A DNA stretch of 20,915 nucleotides. Origin: JAJUFS01 sp964599565 (GTDB lineage: Bacteria; Pseudomonadota; Gammaproteobacteria; Natronospirales; JAJUFS01). The notes beneath the pieces were generated by a model that was not told the origin of the DNA, did no database searches, and saw nothing but the letters and a program-made list of their open reading frames with translations. Of this stretch, positions 1-6,983 are shown one piece after another. The position numbers were made by a program, and so were the translations under genes. Position 1 is the stretch's first letter. Each line of letters opens with the position of its first letter. The DNA is taken from NCBI GenBank assembly GCA_964599565.1, contig CAZRFE010000042.1:1-20915 (forward strand), written 5' to 3'.

Positions 1-375
1 CCACGCCGTGCGATCGAAGAACACCTCGTTGCGGTATATCAACCCGTCCCGAAGCTGCACCATGCACACGCCGCGCAGGACGACAGCTCGCTCCTTCTCC
101 GGTATCTGCGCCTTCCAGAAGTTGAGGAAGCCGTCTTCCAGCGGCACGGCGCGCTCCTGTGTCCATGTCCAGGCCGGGTAGCGCGCAAGCAGCCTGCGGA
201 AATACTCGAGCAGCGCGGCCTTGCCCTGCACGCCGCGCGGAATGCCGGGATCCGCGTAGAAGGCGTCGTCCGTATAGAAGCCGGCGAGCTTCTCGGGGTC
301 GTTGCCGGTCCACGCTGGCAGCCATCGGGCCGCGAATTCCTGTGCCGCCGCCGGTGTCATGCCATCGAACGTCAT
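1..375 (-). CDS. NTF2/SnoaL-like domain protein (3' end beyond window)
   Basis: The minus strand is open for 125 codons from ATG at 375 to the window edge, so the C-terminus is missing. The protein begins MTFDGMTPAAAQEF and continues with WTGNDPEKLAGFYTDDAFY, the typical opening of small NTF2/SnoaL-like cone-fold proteins (FYTDDAxYxDPGIP followed by a GKxAL helix). Such proteins are usually about 120-150 residues, so most of it is present. A GGAGG ribosome site lies five bases before the ATG, which decides the start over the internal ATG at 360. The fold is used by enzymes such as ketosteroid isomerase and also by non-catalytic ligand binders, so no reaction can be assigned. It diverges from the operon starting at 469 and shares an intergenic region carrying two operator-like palindromes. 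I am fairly confident of the fold and not of the function. Confidence 0.8.
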   Translation of the reverse strand, partial: MTFDGMTPAAAQEFAARWLPAWTGNDPEKLAGFYTDDAFYADPGIPRGVQGKAALLEYFRRLLARYPAWTWTQERAVPLEDGFLNFWKAQIPEKERAVVLRGVCMVQLRDGLIYRNEVFFDRTAW

Positions 376-394
376 GCCTGCCTCCGTTTATTTT

Positions 395-410
395 TCAAGA
401 AAAACCTTGA
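395..410. promoter_or_regulatory. Operator-like inverted repeat, copy 1 (TCAAG-N6-CTTGA)
   Basis: TCAAG at 395-399 and CTTGA at 406-410 form a perfect 5-bp dyad with a 6-base spacer. Its right arm overlaps a possible -35 box, TTGACT at 407-412, for the rightward operon. It also lies just upstream of the leftward gene's ribosome site. The geometry equals that of copy 2, 41 bp away centre to centre. The published cyanobacterial SufR operator is CAAC-N6-GTTG, which has the same half-site length and spacer. The regulator encoded at 1234 is the natural candidate to bind it; that assignment is inference. Confidence 0.6.
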
Positions 411-431
411 CTAATTACGCAGCTGCACTAA

Positions 432-455
432 TTTATCAAGCACAAGCTTGATAAA
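432..455. promoter_or_regulatory. Operator-like inverted repeat, copy 2 (extended TCAAG-N6-CTTGA)
   Basis: TTTATCAAGC at 432-441 and GCTTGATAAA at 446-455 form a perfect 10-bp dyad with a 4-base spacer. The core TCAAG-N6-CTTGA (436-451) matches copy 1. The palindrome lies where the -10 of the rightward operon would be and ends 13 bases before its start codon, a position suited to repression. In the opposite direction it contains TTGATA, a possible -35 for the NTF2-like gene. A terminator is unlikely because the dyad sits between two divergent starts. Confidence 0.65.
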
Positions 456-468
456 AAGGGGTCTCACC

Positions 469-807
469 ATGCTCAAGATTGCCATTGTCCTGTTTCTCCT
501 GGCCGCTGTCGGCGGCCTCGTCATGGCCACGCAGATCTTCCGCGACCGCAAGCCGGCGGTCGCCATCGCGGCGCTGCACGGTCCGCTCGCCGCCGTCGCC
601 CTGCTGATGGTGTTCTGGATCTGGATGCAAAGTCACGCCAGCCAGGCGACCAGCATCGCGCTCGGCGCGCTGGTGCTGGCGGCATTCGGCGGTTTCTTCC
701 TGCTGAGCTTCCACGTCCGCAACAAGCCGCATCCGAAACCCGTGGTCGTGCTGCATGCGCTGCTCGCGGTGACAGGCGTTGTCGCGCTGCTCGTGGCCGC
801 GCTTTGA
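469..807 (+). CDS. Small four-helix membrane protein with conserved-looking histidines
   Basis: This 112-residue protein is almost entirely hydrophobic. Predicted membrane helices lie near residues 4-22, 31-53, 61-81 and 91-111. Histidines at the helix ends (H37, H82, H88, H96) could ligate a metal or haem, but this is only suggested by their placement. I do not recognise a named family. The ATG at 469 was chosen because an AAAAAGGGG ribosome site lies about nine bases upstream; an in-frame TTG at 448 falls inside the palindrome and is less likely. Its TGA overlaps the TTG start of the next gene (TTGA at 804-807), so the two are probably translationally coupled. It is the first gene of a three-gene operon ending in a SufR-like regulator. 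Confidence 0.75.
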   Translation: MLKIAIVLFLLAAVGGLVMATQIFRDRKPAVAIAALHGPLAAVALLMVFWIWMQSHASQATSIALGALVLAAFGGFFLLSFHVRNKPHPKPVVVLHALLAVTGVVALLVAAL

Positions 808-1241
808 GGCCGTTTCGCATTCACGGTCTGCCGGTCCACCCCGTCCTGGTGCATTTTCCGGTGGCGGGGTGGAGCGCGGCGACGCTGCTTCTCATAGCCT
901 CGATGGTCGCGCCCGCTGACGTGCTGGCGACAGCGGCGTGGTGGTGCAACGCCGCCGCGCTCGTGACAGGGCTCGCCGCCATGGTTGCGGGTTTCGTGGA
1001 GTCGGGCGCGGTGCCGGAAGGATCCGGCACGCGCGAGCAGGTGGCGCGGCACATGCTGCTCGCGGGCAGCACGTGGACGGTCTACCTCATCGCGCTCATC
1101 GTGCAGTTCAAGGGAATGGCGATGTTCGCGCTGGCCGTATCGGCGGCGGGCTTCGTGCTGCTGCTGTTCACCGGGCACGCGGGCGCGCGGCTGGTTTATC
1201 CTCACGGCCTTCCCGAACACGCCGGCAGACCCAATGGATGA
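804..1241 (+). CDS. DUF2231 family membrane protein
   Basis: This is a 145-residue integral membrane protein. The N-terminal stretch IHGLPVHPVLVHFPVAGW, with H7, H12 and H17, matches the HP-LVHFP signature of DUF2231 proteins. Four membrane helices follow at about 13-35, 42-65, 84-103 and 105-122. The family has no established biochemical role, and the histidine cluster invites a haem- or metal-binding idea. Translation probably starts at the TTG at 804, overlapping the upstream stop, since the signature begins only a few residues later and there is no ATG nearby. Its end overlaps the regulator start by eight bases. The tight packing suggests that this protein, the upstream membrane protein and the regulator act together. 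Confidence 0.82.
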   Translation: MRPFRIHGLPVHPVLVHFPVAGWSAATLLLIASMVAPADVLATAAWWCNAAALVTGLAAMVAGFVESGAVPEGSGTREQVARHMLLAGSTWTVYLIALIVQFKGMAMFALAVSAAGFVLLLFTGHAGARLVYPHGLPEHAGRPNG

Positions 1242-1917
1242 CAAGGTGTCGAACTCGCGCCAGCACCTGCTGCGCGAGCTGAAATTGCGGGGCAGCGCGA
1301 GCCAGGCGGAGCTCGCGGCCGCGCTGTCGCTTACCCGCGAAGCGGTTCGCCAGCAGCTTGCGCAGCTTGAAGCGCAGGGCTGGGTGACGGGTAACGCGCA
1401 ACCCGGCAGCGGGCGCGGACGCCCGACGCTGCGCTACAGCCTCACGCCGAAGGCGGAAGAACATTTCCCCAAGTTCTATGACGCGCTCACTGTCACGCTG
1501 ATCGAGGCCATGGGCCGGCAGTATGGGAAGGAAGGGCTCGGCGACGTGCTCGCGCACATCACGGACCGGCAGGTCGCGGCCTGGCAGCCAAGGCTCGAAG
1601 GCAAGCCGCTGGAAGAACGCATCAACGCGCTTCGCGGCGTGTATTTCGACCAGGACCCGTTCACGGAAGTCCGCCACGATGGCGAAGGCACGGTGCTGAT
1701 CGAGCACAACTGCCCCTACCTCACCGCTGCGCAGAACGAACCGCGGCTGTGCAGCGTGACGGTATCGACGATGAAGCGGCTGCTTGGCGTGGAAGTGGAG
1801 CGCACGGAACGCTTCCAGCAGGGCGACGGCCGCTGCGTATTCCGCATCCACGAGGAGCGGCCCGTCTCGCGCCAGTTCCGCTTCGCCTGGGAAACGCCGG
1901 ACGACGAAGACGCCTGA
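1234..1917 (+). CDS. SufR-like iron-sulfur winged-helix transcriptional regulator
   Basis: This 227-residue protein has an N-terminal winged helix (about 8-75: SQAELAAALSLTREAVRQQL, then a GRGRPTLRY wing). A C-terminal sensor domain carries C160, C173 and C201. The spacing C-x12-C-x27-C is exactly that of the [4Fe-4S]-ligating cysteines reported for SufR of cyanobacteria and actinobacteria. SufR is a repressor whose DNA binding depends on its cluster, normally controlling suf Fe-S assembly genes. No suf gene is visible here. Instead the gene ends an operon of two small membrane proteins, overlapping the DUF2231 gene by eight bases. The ATG at 1234 gives a protein of SufR length; upstream extension would run through the previous gene. 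Family is confident and cluster binding is likely. The targets are inferred to be the twin palindromes at 395-455. Confidence 0.88.
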   Translation: MDDKVSNSRQHLLRELKLRGSASQAELAAALSLTREAVRQQLAQLEAQGWVTGNAQPGSGRGRPTLRYSLTPKAEEHFPKFYDALTVTLIEAMGRQYGKEGLGDVLAHITDRQVAAWQPRLEGKPLEERINALRGVYFDQDPFTEVRHDGEGTVLIEHNCPYLTAAQNEPRLCSVTVSTMKRLLGVEVERTERFQQGDGRCVFRIHEERPVSRQFRFAWETPDDEDA

Positions 1918-2097
1918 GCGCCGTTTTCATGCTGTGGCGCAACGCCGCGCCCCGGCTGTCGGGAAAAAGGAGACGCAGGTCTCATAATGTGATTCCCCGC
2001 TTGCTCACATAATCCTTACCTGTTGTATTTGCCAGCCCCGGTCCCAAAAAAAACAAATGCGGCCCGGCAGGACTGAAGGTGAGCGTCGAGAGGCGGA

Positions 2098-3327
2098 ATG
2101 AAACAGCGCGTTGACGTTGGCGATCTCCAACCGGGCATGTTCGTGGCCGAGCTTGACCGGCCGTGGCTGGACAGCCCGTTCCTGTTCCAGGGATTCCTCG
2201 TAGAAGGCGAAGAAGAACTCGCGGCGCTGCGCGAGATCTGCGAATTCGTCTACATCGATACCGAGCAGTCGGTGGGGATGCAGCAAGCGGCGCCCGCCGA
2301 GGCCGAACGCACCTCGCAGCGTTCGCGCCCGCTCGCGGAAGCGGTGCGCAGCAACGACCCCCGCCTGTTCGCGCTCGATTTCCAGGAAGTCATCTCGCTG
2401 CAGAAGCGCGCGCATCTTGCGCTGATCCGCCTGATCGACCAGCGCCGCGTGGGCCGCCGCGTGCAGGTGGAACCGGTGATGGAAGTCGTGCGCGAACTGA
2501 CGAAATCCATACTCGCGAATCCGAACACGGCGTTGTGGCTGACGAAACTGCGCGAGCAGGACGAATTCAACGCCATGCACAGCATCAACACCGCGATACT
2601 CGCGATCGCGTTCGCGCGCCACCTGCAGATGCCGAAGGAAATGCTGCACGCCATCGGCCTCGGCGCGATGCTGCACGACATCGGTCTCAACGAACCATCC
2701 AACGACATCATCCGCAGCAAGCTGCGCCTGAGCGAAAGCGATTTCGCGATCGTGCGGCGGCATCCGCTCGATGGCATGTACAGCATCAAGCGCCACGGCG
2801 AACTGCCGCAGGTTGCGCTCGACATCATCCGCTGGCACCACGAGCGCATCGATGGCTCGGGTTATCCGCACGGGCTCAAGGGCAAGGACATTCCAGGGCA
2901 TGTCCTGATCGCGGCAATCGCGGATGTCTACGACGCGATGACCAGCGAACGCGCTTACCGCCGTGCGATGCAGCCGCCCGACGCGCTCGCCGAAATGCAC
3001 AAGGACGCAGACCGCACCTTCGGCCGCGAACTCGTGCAGTCGTTCATTCACTGCATCGGCATCTATCCCGTCGGCAGCGTCGTGAAGCTCAACACCGGTG
3101 CGATAGCGATGGTGGCATCGACGTTCCCGGGCGTGCGTCTCACGCCGCTCGTGCTGCTGCTCAAGGATTCGCAGGGCCGGCACATGAATCCGCGCCGCAT
3201 GGTGAACCTCGCCGCACTGCGCGACACGCAGAACCTTTCCTGGTCGATCACCGGCACCGTCGAACCGCTGGAGTACGGCATCAACGTCACGGCCGTCGCG
3301 ATCGACGAAATGCGCGCCTTCGGCTGA
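2098..3327 (+). CDS. DUF3391 plus HD-GYP cyclic-di-GMP phosphodiesterase
   Basis: This 409-residue cytoplasmic protein hydrolyses c-di-GMP if active. Residues 1-65 form the DUF3391 domain (GMFVAELDRPWLDSPF, then VYIDTEQS). The HD-GYP domain spans about 150-320: H161 (NAMHSINTA), H193-D194 (MLHDIG), H222 (RRHPLDG), H247-H248 with HHERIDGSGYP, and D276/D279 (IADVYDAMTSERAYR). All metal-binding positions look intact. The usual lysine after HDIG is leucine (HDIGL), which may alter activity. A C-terminal beta-rich tail (about 320-409) is normal for the subfamily. The start at ATG 2098 has a GAGAGG site upstream, and the DUF3391 motif begins at once. It appears monocistronic, with 180 bases upstream that contain a TTGCTC...TGTATT pair as a weak promoter guess. 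A paralogue starts at the right edge. Confidence 0.92.
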   Translation: MKQRVDVGDLQPGMFVAELDRPWLDSPFLFQGFLVEGEEELAALREICEFVYIDTEQSVGMQQAAPAEAERTSQRSRPLAEAVRSNDPRLFALDFQEVISLQKRAHLALIRLIDQRRVGRRVQVEPVMEVVRELTKSILANPNTALWLTKLREQDEFNAMHSINTAILAIAFARHLQMPKEMLHAIGLGAMLHDIGLNEPSNDIIRSKLRLSESDFAIVRRHPLDGMYSIKRHGELPQVALDIIRWHHERIDGSGYPHGLKGKDIPGHVLIAAIADVYDAMTSERAYRRAMQPPDALAEMHKDADRTFGRELVQSFIHCIGIYPVGSVVKLNTGAIAMVASTFPGVRLTPLVLLLKDSQGRHMNPRRMVNLAALRDTQNLSWSITGTVEPLEYGINVTAVAIDEMRAFG

Positions 3328-3631
3328 CGAAACTTCTTCCCGCATAGGTGTTTCCACGGTGAGGCGGTGCATTCAAGCCACGCACCGTGCGTCAGTAGTA
3401 TCCGGCGGCGGCGCGCGCATCCTGTCGCGCTTCTGCGACGCGCGTCTTCCATAAGCTCGCATTTCACTTTCCCTGCGTGGTTCACACGCCGCGCCGTTGC
3501 GTGCAGCGCGTGCGGCATTTTCCAGAATGCGGCGTATCCGCTGGGTGCATTCCCTAGGGTTGCGCGCGGATTTGCTCACGCGCGCCGTCTGCTTACGTTC
3601 AATGCGCATTCAGCAAGCAGCGGAGACCGGG
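3328..3631. other. Intergenic region without a convincing gene
   Basis: These 304 bases separate the HD-GYP gene from the NHL lipoprotein. Several open frames cross it, but all are arginine- or alanine-rich and look like composition artefacts. No hairpin followed by a T-run is evident after the HD-GYP stop. The sequence is a little less GC-biased than the flanking genes and contains short A/T runs such as cattttccag and cataagctcg. A promoter for the downstream gene must lie here, but I cannot place it with confidence. Confidence 0.5.
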
Positions 3632-5257
3632 ATGACACAGTTTTCAGGCAGCCATTTCCCGTTGTCGCGCATTGCCATTGCCCTGCTTTCGGCAATGGCG
3701 ATCGCGGCGTGCAGCGGTGGCGGATCGCGCGGCGATTCCGGCAACAACAATGGCGACGACGATGACGACGGCGGCGGCGGGACCGGCAAGGGAACGGCAC
3801 CGACGGCGATCCTTTCGCCCGTCGGCGAACTCGGCATGAACGAGGCATTGACGATCACGTTCAGCGAATCGATGGACACCGGTTCCGTCACCCTCGGCGG
3901 GTCGCTCGTTGCGAACGCATTGACGGAATGGCGTTCCGTCGAAGCGGACGACGACACGCTCGTGCTGCGGCCGGCGGATTCCTGGGAGGCCGGCGTTCGC
4001 ACGCTGCAGGTCGAAGGCAGGGACACCGATGGCGATGTGCTTGCGACGGTCGAGGCGAACTACATCGTGCTCGCGGTCGTTGCGGATTTCGTTGCCGCGG
4101 ACATCGTCATCGGCCAGGCGGACTTCGATTCCGGCAACGCGCACCAGGGCGGCGCGGCGGATGCGAACACGCTGGCGAATCCTGTCGGCGGCGCAGCCTA
4201 TGCCGTGAACGAAGACATTCTTTTCATCGCCGATACAGGCTCCGCGCGCGTGCTCGGCTTCAACGGCATTCCTGCGACGAACAACGCGAATGCAGACTTC
4301 GTCATCGGCCAGCCGGATTTCACATCGACGGCGGGTGCGGTGTCCGCATCCGGCATGCAGGCACCGCAGATGCCGAGTGCCACGCATGGCGCGCTTGTCG
4401 TGACGGATACACCGTCACATCGCGTGCTGATCTACGATGCCATTCCCGCAAGCGGCCCCGCGGATGCCGCCGTGGTGGTCGGCCAGCCGGATCTGCTCTC
4501 TGCATCGACGGGCTGCGCGGCGACCTCGCTGAATGCACCCGCGTCGCACTTCGTCACGCCCGACGGAAAACTCATCGTCGCGGATTCCGGCAACAACCGC
4601 GTGCTGATCTGGAATGAGCTGCCGCAGGCGAACGCCACGGCGCCGGACATCGTGCTCGGGCAGAACGACTTCTCGCACTGCACGGCGAACGACGACGACC
4701 AGGACAGCACGCCCTCGCCCGACTGGCCGCCGCACGCCTACACCCTGCATAACCCGACGGGCATCTGGAGCGATGGCGAGAAACTGATCGTCGCGGATTC
4801 CGGCAACCACCGTGTGCTCATCTGGGAGACGTTCCCGGCGGAGAATTTCGCGCCCGCGGATCACCTGCTCGGCCAGAACAGCTTCCGCCGCATGGCCGCG
4901 AACGACACCGACCAGGACGGCGCAACCGACGCCGGCGGCGTGACCTCGGAGCGCGTGTTCGACTATCCGGTCGGCGTGTGGTCCACGGGCCGGCAGATCT
5001 TCGTCGCGGATCGCAACAACAACCGCGTGCTGGTATGGAATGCATTCCCGACACGCTTCTTCACCGGTGCGGACGCGGTCATCGGACAGCAGGGTTTCGT
5101 GAACAACGCCGCGAACGACGCAAACCAGGACGATGCGAGCGATGCCAGGCCTTCGCTCACCACGCTCAATGCGCCGACCGGCGTCGCGATGATCGGCGAC
5201 CGCCTCATCGTGACGGACAGCGGCAATTCGCGCGTGCTGATCTACAAGTCGGAGTGA
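3632..5257 (+). CDS. Lipoprotein with Ig-like domain and six-bladed NHL-type propeller
   Basis: This 541-residue protein is probably anchored in the outer membrane. A signal peptide ends in a lipobox at C27 (AMAIAAC). A Gly/Asn/Asp-rich linker (about 28-52) is followed by a bacterial Ig-like domain (about 53-147: TITFSESMDTGSV ... DTLVLRPADSW). Six repeats then fill the rest. Each has an xVxGQxDF strand followed by an ADSGNxRVLIW strand, which makes a six-bladed NHL-like beta-propeller. Three later blades carry an acidic insertion of type AND-x-DQD-x-x-x-D, resembling DxDxDG calcium loops. Such propellers usually mediate binding, and no catalytic site is apparent. ATG 3632 places the signal peptide correctly; earlier in-frame starts add an implausible Arg-rich leader. 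It appears monocistronic. Confidence 0.82.
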   Translation: MTQFSGSHFPLSRIAIALLSAMAIAACSGGGSRGDSGNNNGDDDDDGGGGTGKGTAPTAILSPVGELGMNEALTITFSESMDTGSVTLGGSLVANALTEWRSVEADDDTLVLRPADSWEAGVRTLQVEGRDTDGDVLATVEANYIVLAVVADFVAADIVIGQADFDSGNAHQGGAADANTLANPVGGAAYAVNEDILFIADTGSARVLGFNGIPATNNANADFVIGQPDFTSTAGAVSASGMQAPQMPSATHGALVVTDTPSHRVLIYDAIPASGPADAAVVVGQPDLLSASTGCAATSLNAPASHFVTPDGKLIVADSGNNRVLIWNELPQANATAPDIVLGQNDFSHCTANDDDQDSTPSPDWPPHAYTLHNPTGIWSDGEKLIVADSGNHRVLIWETFPAENFAPADHLLGQNSFRRMAANDTDQDGATDAGGVTSERVFDYPVGVWSTGRQIFVADRNNNRVLVWNAFPTRFFTGADAVIGQQGFVNNAANDANQDDASDARPSLTTLNAPTGVAMIGDRLIVTDSGNSRVLIYKSE

Positions 5258-5286
5258 GGCGCGCGCGGACCGAAAACGCTTGATCC

Positions 5287-5321
5287 GCTCATGGCCGCCG
5301 CTACCATAAGCGGCCATGAGC
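5287..5321 (+). promoter_or_regulatory. Strong hairpin enclosing the start codon of the GNAT gene
   Basis: GCTCATGGCCGC (5287-5298) and GCGGCCATGAGC (5310-5321) are perfectly complementary over 12 bp with an 11-base loop. The right arm contains the ATG at 5316. A competing pairing of CGCT (5299-5302) with AGCG (5309-5312) extends the stack with a 3-base bulge. No T-run follows, so an intrinsic terminator is unlikely. The hairpin could restrain translation of the acetyltransferase or protect the 3' end of the upstream message. Confidence 0.55.
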
Positions 5322-5804
5322 GACATTGGACTGCTGCCTTTCTCCGCAAGCGCCGGCGAGGAACACCGCAAGGCATTTCGCGATCTCAACCGCGAATGGG
5401 TGGAAACGCATTTCCGCCTCGAGCCGTACGACATCGAGCAGCTCGACCATCCGGAACGCATCCTCGAGGCGGGCGGCGAAATCTGGTTCGCGCGCCTCGA
5501 CGGCGAGATCGTCGGCACCGGCGCGCTCTATTGCCATCCCGATGGCGAATTCGAGCTGGCGAAGATGGCGGTCACGCCGCGCATTCGCGGGCGCGGCATC
5601 GGCCGGCTGCTGCTGGAGCGGCTCATCCAGCGCTTCCAGGAACGCGGCGGGCGGCGGCTGGTGCTCGCGACCAACGCGAGCCTGGCGGCCGCGCTCGCGC
5701 TCTACCGCAACGCAGGATTCGTCGATTACACGCCCGACGCGCCATCCAGGTACGAACGCGCCAACGTCTTCATGGAATGGCGCGAACCCGCCCTCCGCCG
5801 CTGA
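5316..5804 (+). CDS. GNAT family N-acetyltransferase
   Basis: This 162-residue cytoplasmic enzyme is predicted to transfer acetyl from acetyl-CoA to an amine. The core GNAT elements are present: FELAKMAVTPRIRGRGIGR (strand 4 and the R/Q-x-x-G-x-G/A CoA pyrophosphate loop, about residues 80-100), a helix LLLERLIQRF, then LVLATNASLAAALALYRNAGF (strand 5 and the ALxLYxxxGF motif). The N-terminal part (REWVETHFRLEPYD) resembles a common small-GNAT subgroup. The substrate cannot be told. The ATG at 5316 has no clear ribosome site and lies inside a 12-bp hairpin stem, so expression may be controlled at initiation. The gene stands alone: the upstream lipoprotein ends 58 bases before and the efflux operon starts about 90 bases after. 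Confidence 0.88.
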   Translation: MSDIGLLPFSASAGEEHRKAFRDLNREWVETHFRLEPYDIEQLDHPERILEAGGEIWFARLDGEIVGTGALYCHPDGEFELAKMAVTPRIRGRGIGRLLLERLIQRFQERGGRRLVLATNASLAAALALYRNAGFVDYTPDAPSRYERANVFMEWREPALRR

Positions 5805-5897
5805 TCGTTTTCATTGTCAAATCGTTCGAGCCGGAACTATCCGGTGTCCCGCCTGTCCCTTAGAATTCTCAATCCAGCACGTTCACCGGGAATGTTC

Positions 5898-6983
5898 ATG
5901 TCATCACTCTTCATCCGCCCGACGGCGCGGCTGCTGCCGTGCCTCGCTCTCCTGCTGCTCGCCGCCTGCGCCGAGAACGATTCCGCCGCGCAACAGGACG
6001 GCCCGCGCGTCGTGCCGGTGGTCACCGCGGAGGTGGCGCGCCGGGAGATCGCCGATCGCATCGAGGCGGTGGGCACCATGCGCGCCAGCGATTCCGTGGA
6101 AATCACGGCGCGCGTCTCCAACGTCGTCACGCGCATCAACTTCAATGAAGGCACGGAGGTGAAGAAAGGCCAGGTGCTCGCGGAACTGGAAGCAAGCGAA
6201 GCGCGCGCCAACCTTGCGCAGGCCGAGGCCGCGCTCGTGGAAATCCGCACGCAGTACGACCGCTCGCAGGAACTGATCCGCAGCAACGTCATTTCCCGAT
6301 CCGTGCTCGACCAGCAGAAGGCGCAGGTGAATGCTGCGGAAGCGCGGGTTGCCGCCGCGCGCGCCGTGCTCGCCGATCACACCTTGCGCGCGCCGTTCAC
6401 CGGCCGCACCGGCCTGCGCCGCGTGAGCGTCGGTTCGCTCGTGACACCCGGCACGGTCATCACCACGCTCGATCAGATCGACGAGATGAATCTCGATTTC
6501 GCGGTGCCCGAATCGTTCATCGCCACGCTCGCCGTCGGTCAGCCGGTGAGCGCGCGCAGCGTTGCGTATCCCGATGAAACCTTCGTCGGCGTCGTCGGCA
6601 GCATCGACGCGCGCATCGACATCGTGACGCGCACGGTGACGGTGCGTGCGCGCATCAACAACGGCGAAGGCCGGCTGCGGCCCGGCATGTTCATGACGGT
6701 CGTGCTCGAGAAGGATCCGCGCGAAGTGCTCGTCGTTCCCGAGCTCGCGCTCGTGCCGGAAGCGGATCGCAAGTACGTGTTCGTGGTGCAGGCGGACGAC
6801 ACCGTCATGCAGCGCGAGGTCGAGATCGGTGCGCGCCTGCCGGGCATCGTCGAGATCACCGGCGGGCTTGAAGCCGGCGAGGAAATCGTCACCGAAGGCA
6901 CGCAGTCGCTGCGCCACGGCGCACCGATCCGCCGCGTCGAAGGTCCGGCGGTTGCGGAGAACGCCGGCGGAGCGAACACATGA
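5898..6983 (+). CDS. RND efflux periplasmic adaptor (membrane fusion) lipoprotein
   Basis: This 361-residue HlyD/AcrA-type adaptor links an inner-membrane RND pump to an outer-membrane channel. A lipobox gives C24 (LLLLAAC). The lipoyl half-motif is at about 55-85 (SNVVTRINFNEGTEVKKGQVL). A short alpha-hairpin runs to about 155 (ANLAQAEAALVEIRTQYDRS ... AEARVAAARAVLADH), with the second lipoyl half after it (LRAPFTGRTGLRRVSVG). Beta-barrel and membrane-proximal domains follow. The ATG at 5898 was chosen because a GGGA site lies six bases upstream; ATG 5892 is also possible and the longer upstream frame is not. A TAGAAT at 5861-5866 could be a -10, but I see no matching -35. The stop overlaps the permease start by four bases (ATGA). 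Confidence 0.92.
   Translation: MSSLFIRPTARLLPCLALLLLAACAENDSAAQQDGPRVVPVVTAEVARREIADRIEAVGTMRASDSVEITARVSNVVTRINFNEGTEVKKGQVLAELEASEARANLAQAEAALVEIRTQYDRSQELIRSNVISRSVLDQQKAQVNAAEARVAAARAVLADHTLRAPFTGRTGLRRVSVGSLVTPGTVITTLDQIDEMNLDFAVPESFIATLAVGQPVSARSVAYPDETFVGVVGSIDARIDIVTRTVTVRARINNGEGRLRPGMFMTVVLEKDPREVLVVPELALVPEADRKYVFVVQADDTVMQREVEIGARLPGIVEITGGLEAGEEIVTEGTQSLRHGAPIRRVEGPAVAENAGGANT

Noticed and set aside
159..410. Plus-strand open frame antisense to the NTF2-like gene
   Set aside because: It is Arg/Pro/Ser-rich with no motif, while the minus strand shows a recognisable NTF2-like protein with a good ribosome site.
985..1233. N-terminal extension of the SufR-like regulator
   Set aside because: It would read out of frame through the DUF2231 gene and adds an Arg/Cys/Ser-rich leader. 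The length from 1234 matches SufR.
3497..3631. N-terminal extension of the NHL lipoprotein
   Set aside because: The added residues are Arg-rich and would bury the lipoprotein signal. The ATG at 3632 gives a correct signal peptide and lipobox.
5861..5866. TAGAAT as -10 of the RND operon promoter
   Set aside because: The hexamer is a good -10 match, but no -35-like sequence lies 16-18 bases upstream, so it is mentioned only in the adaptor entry.
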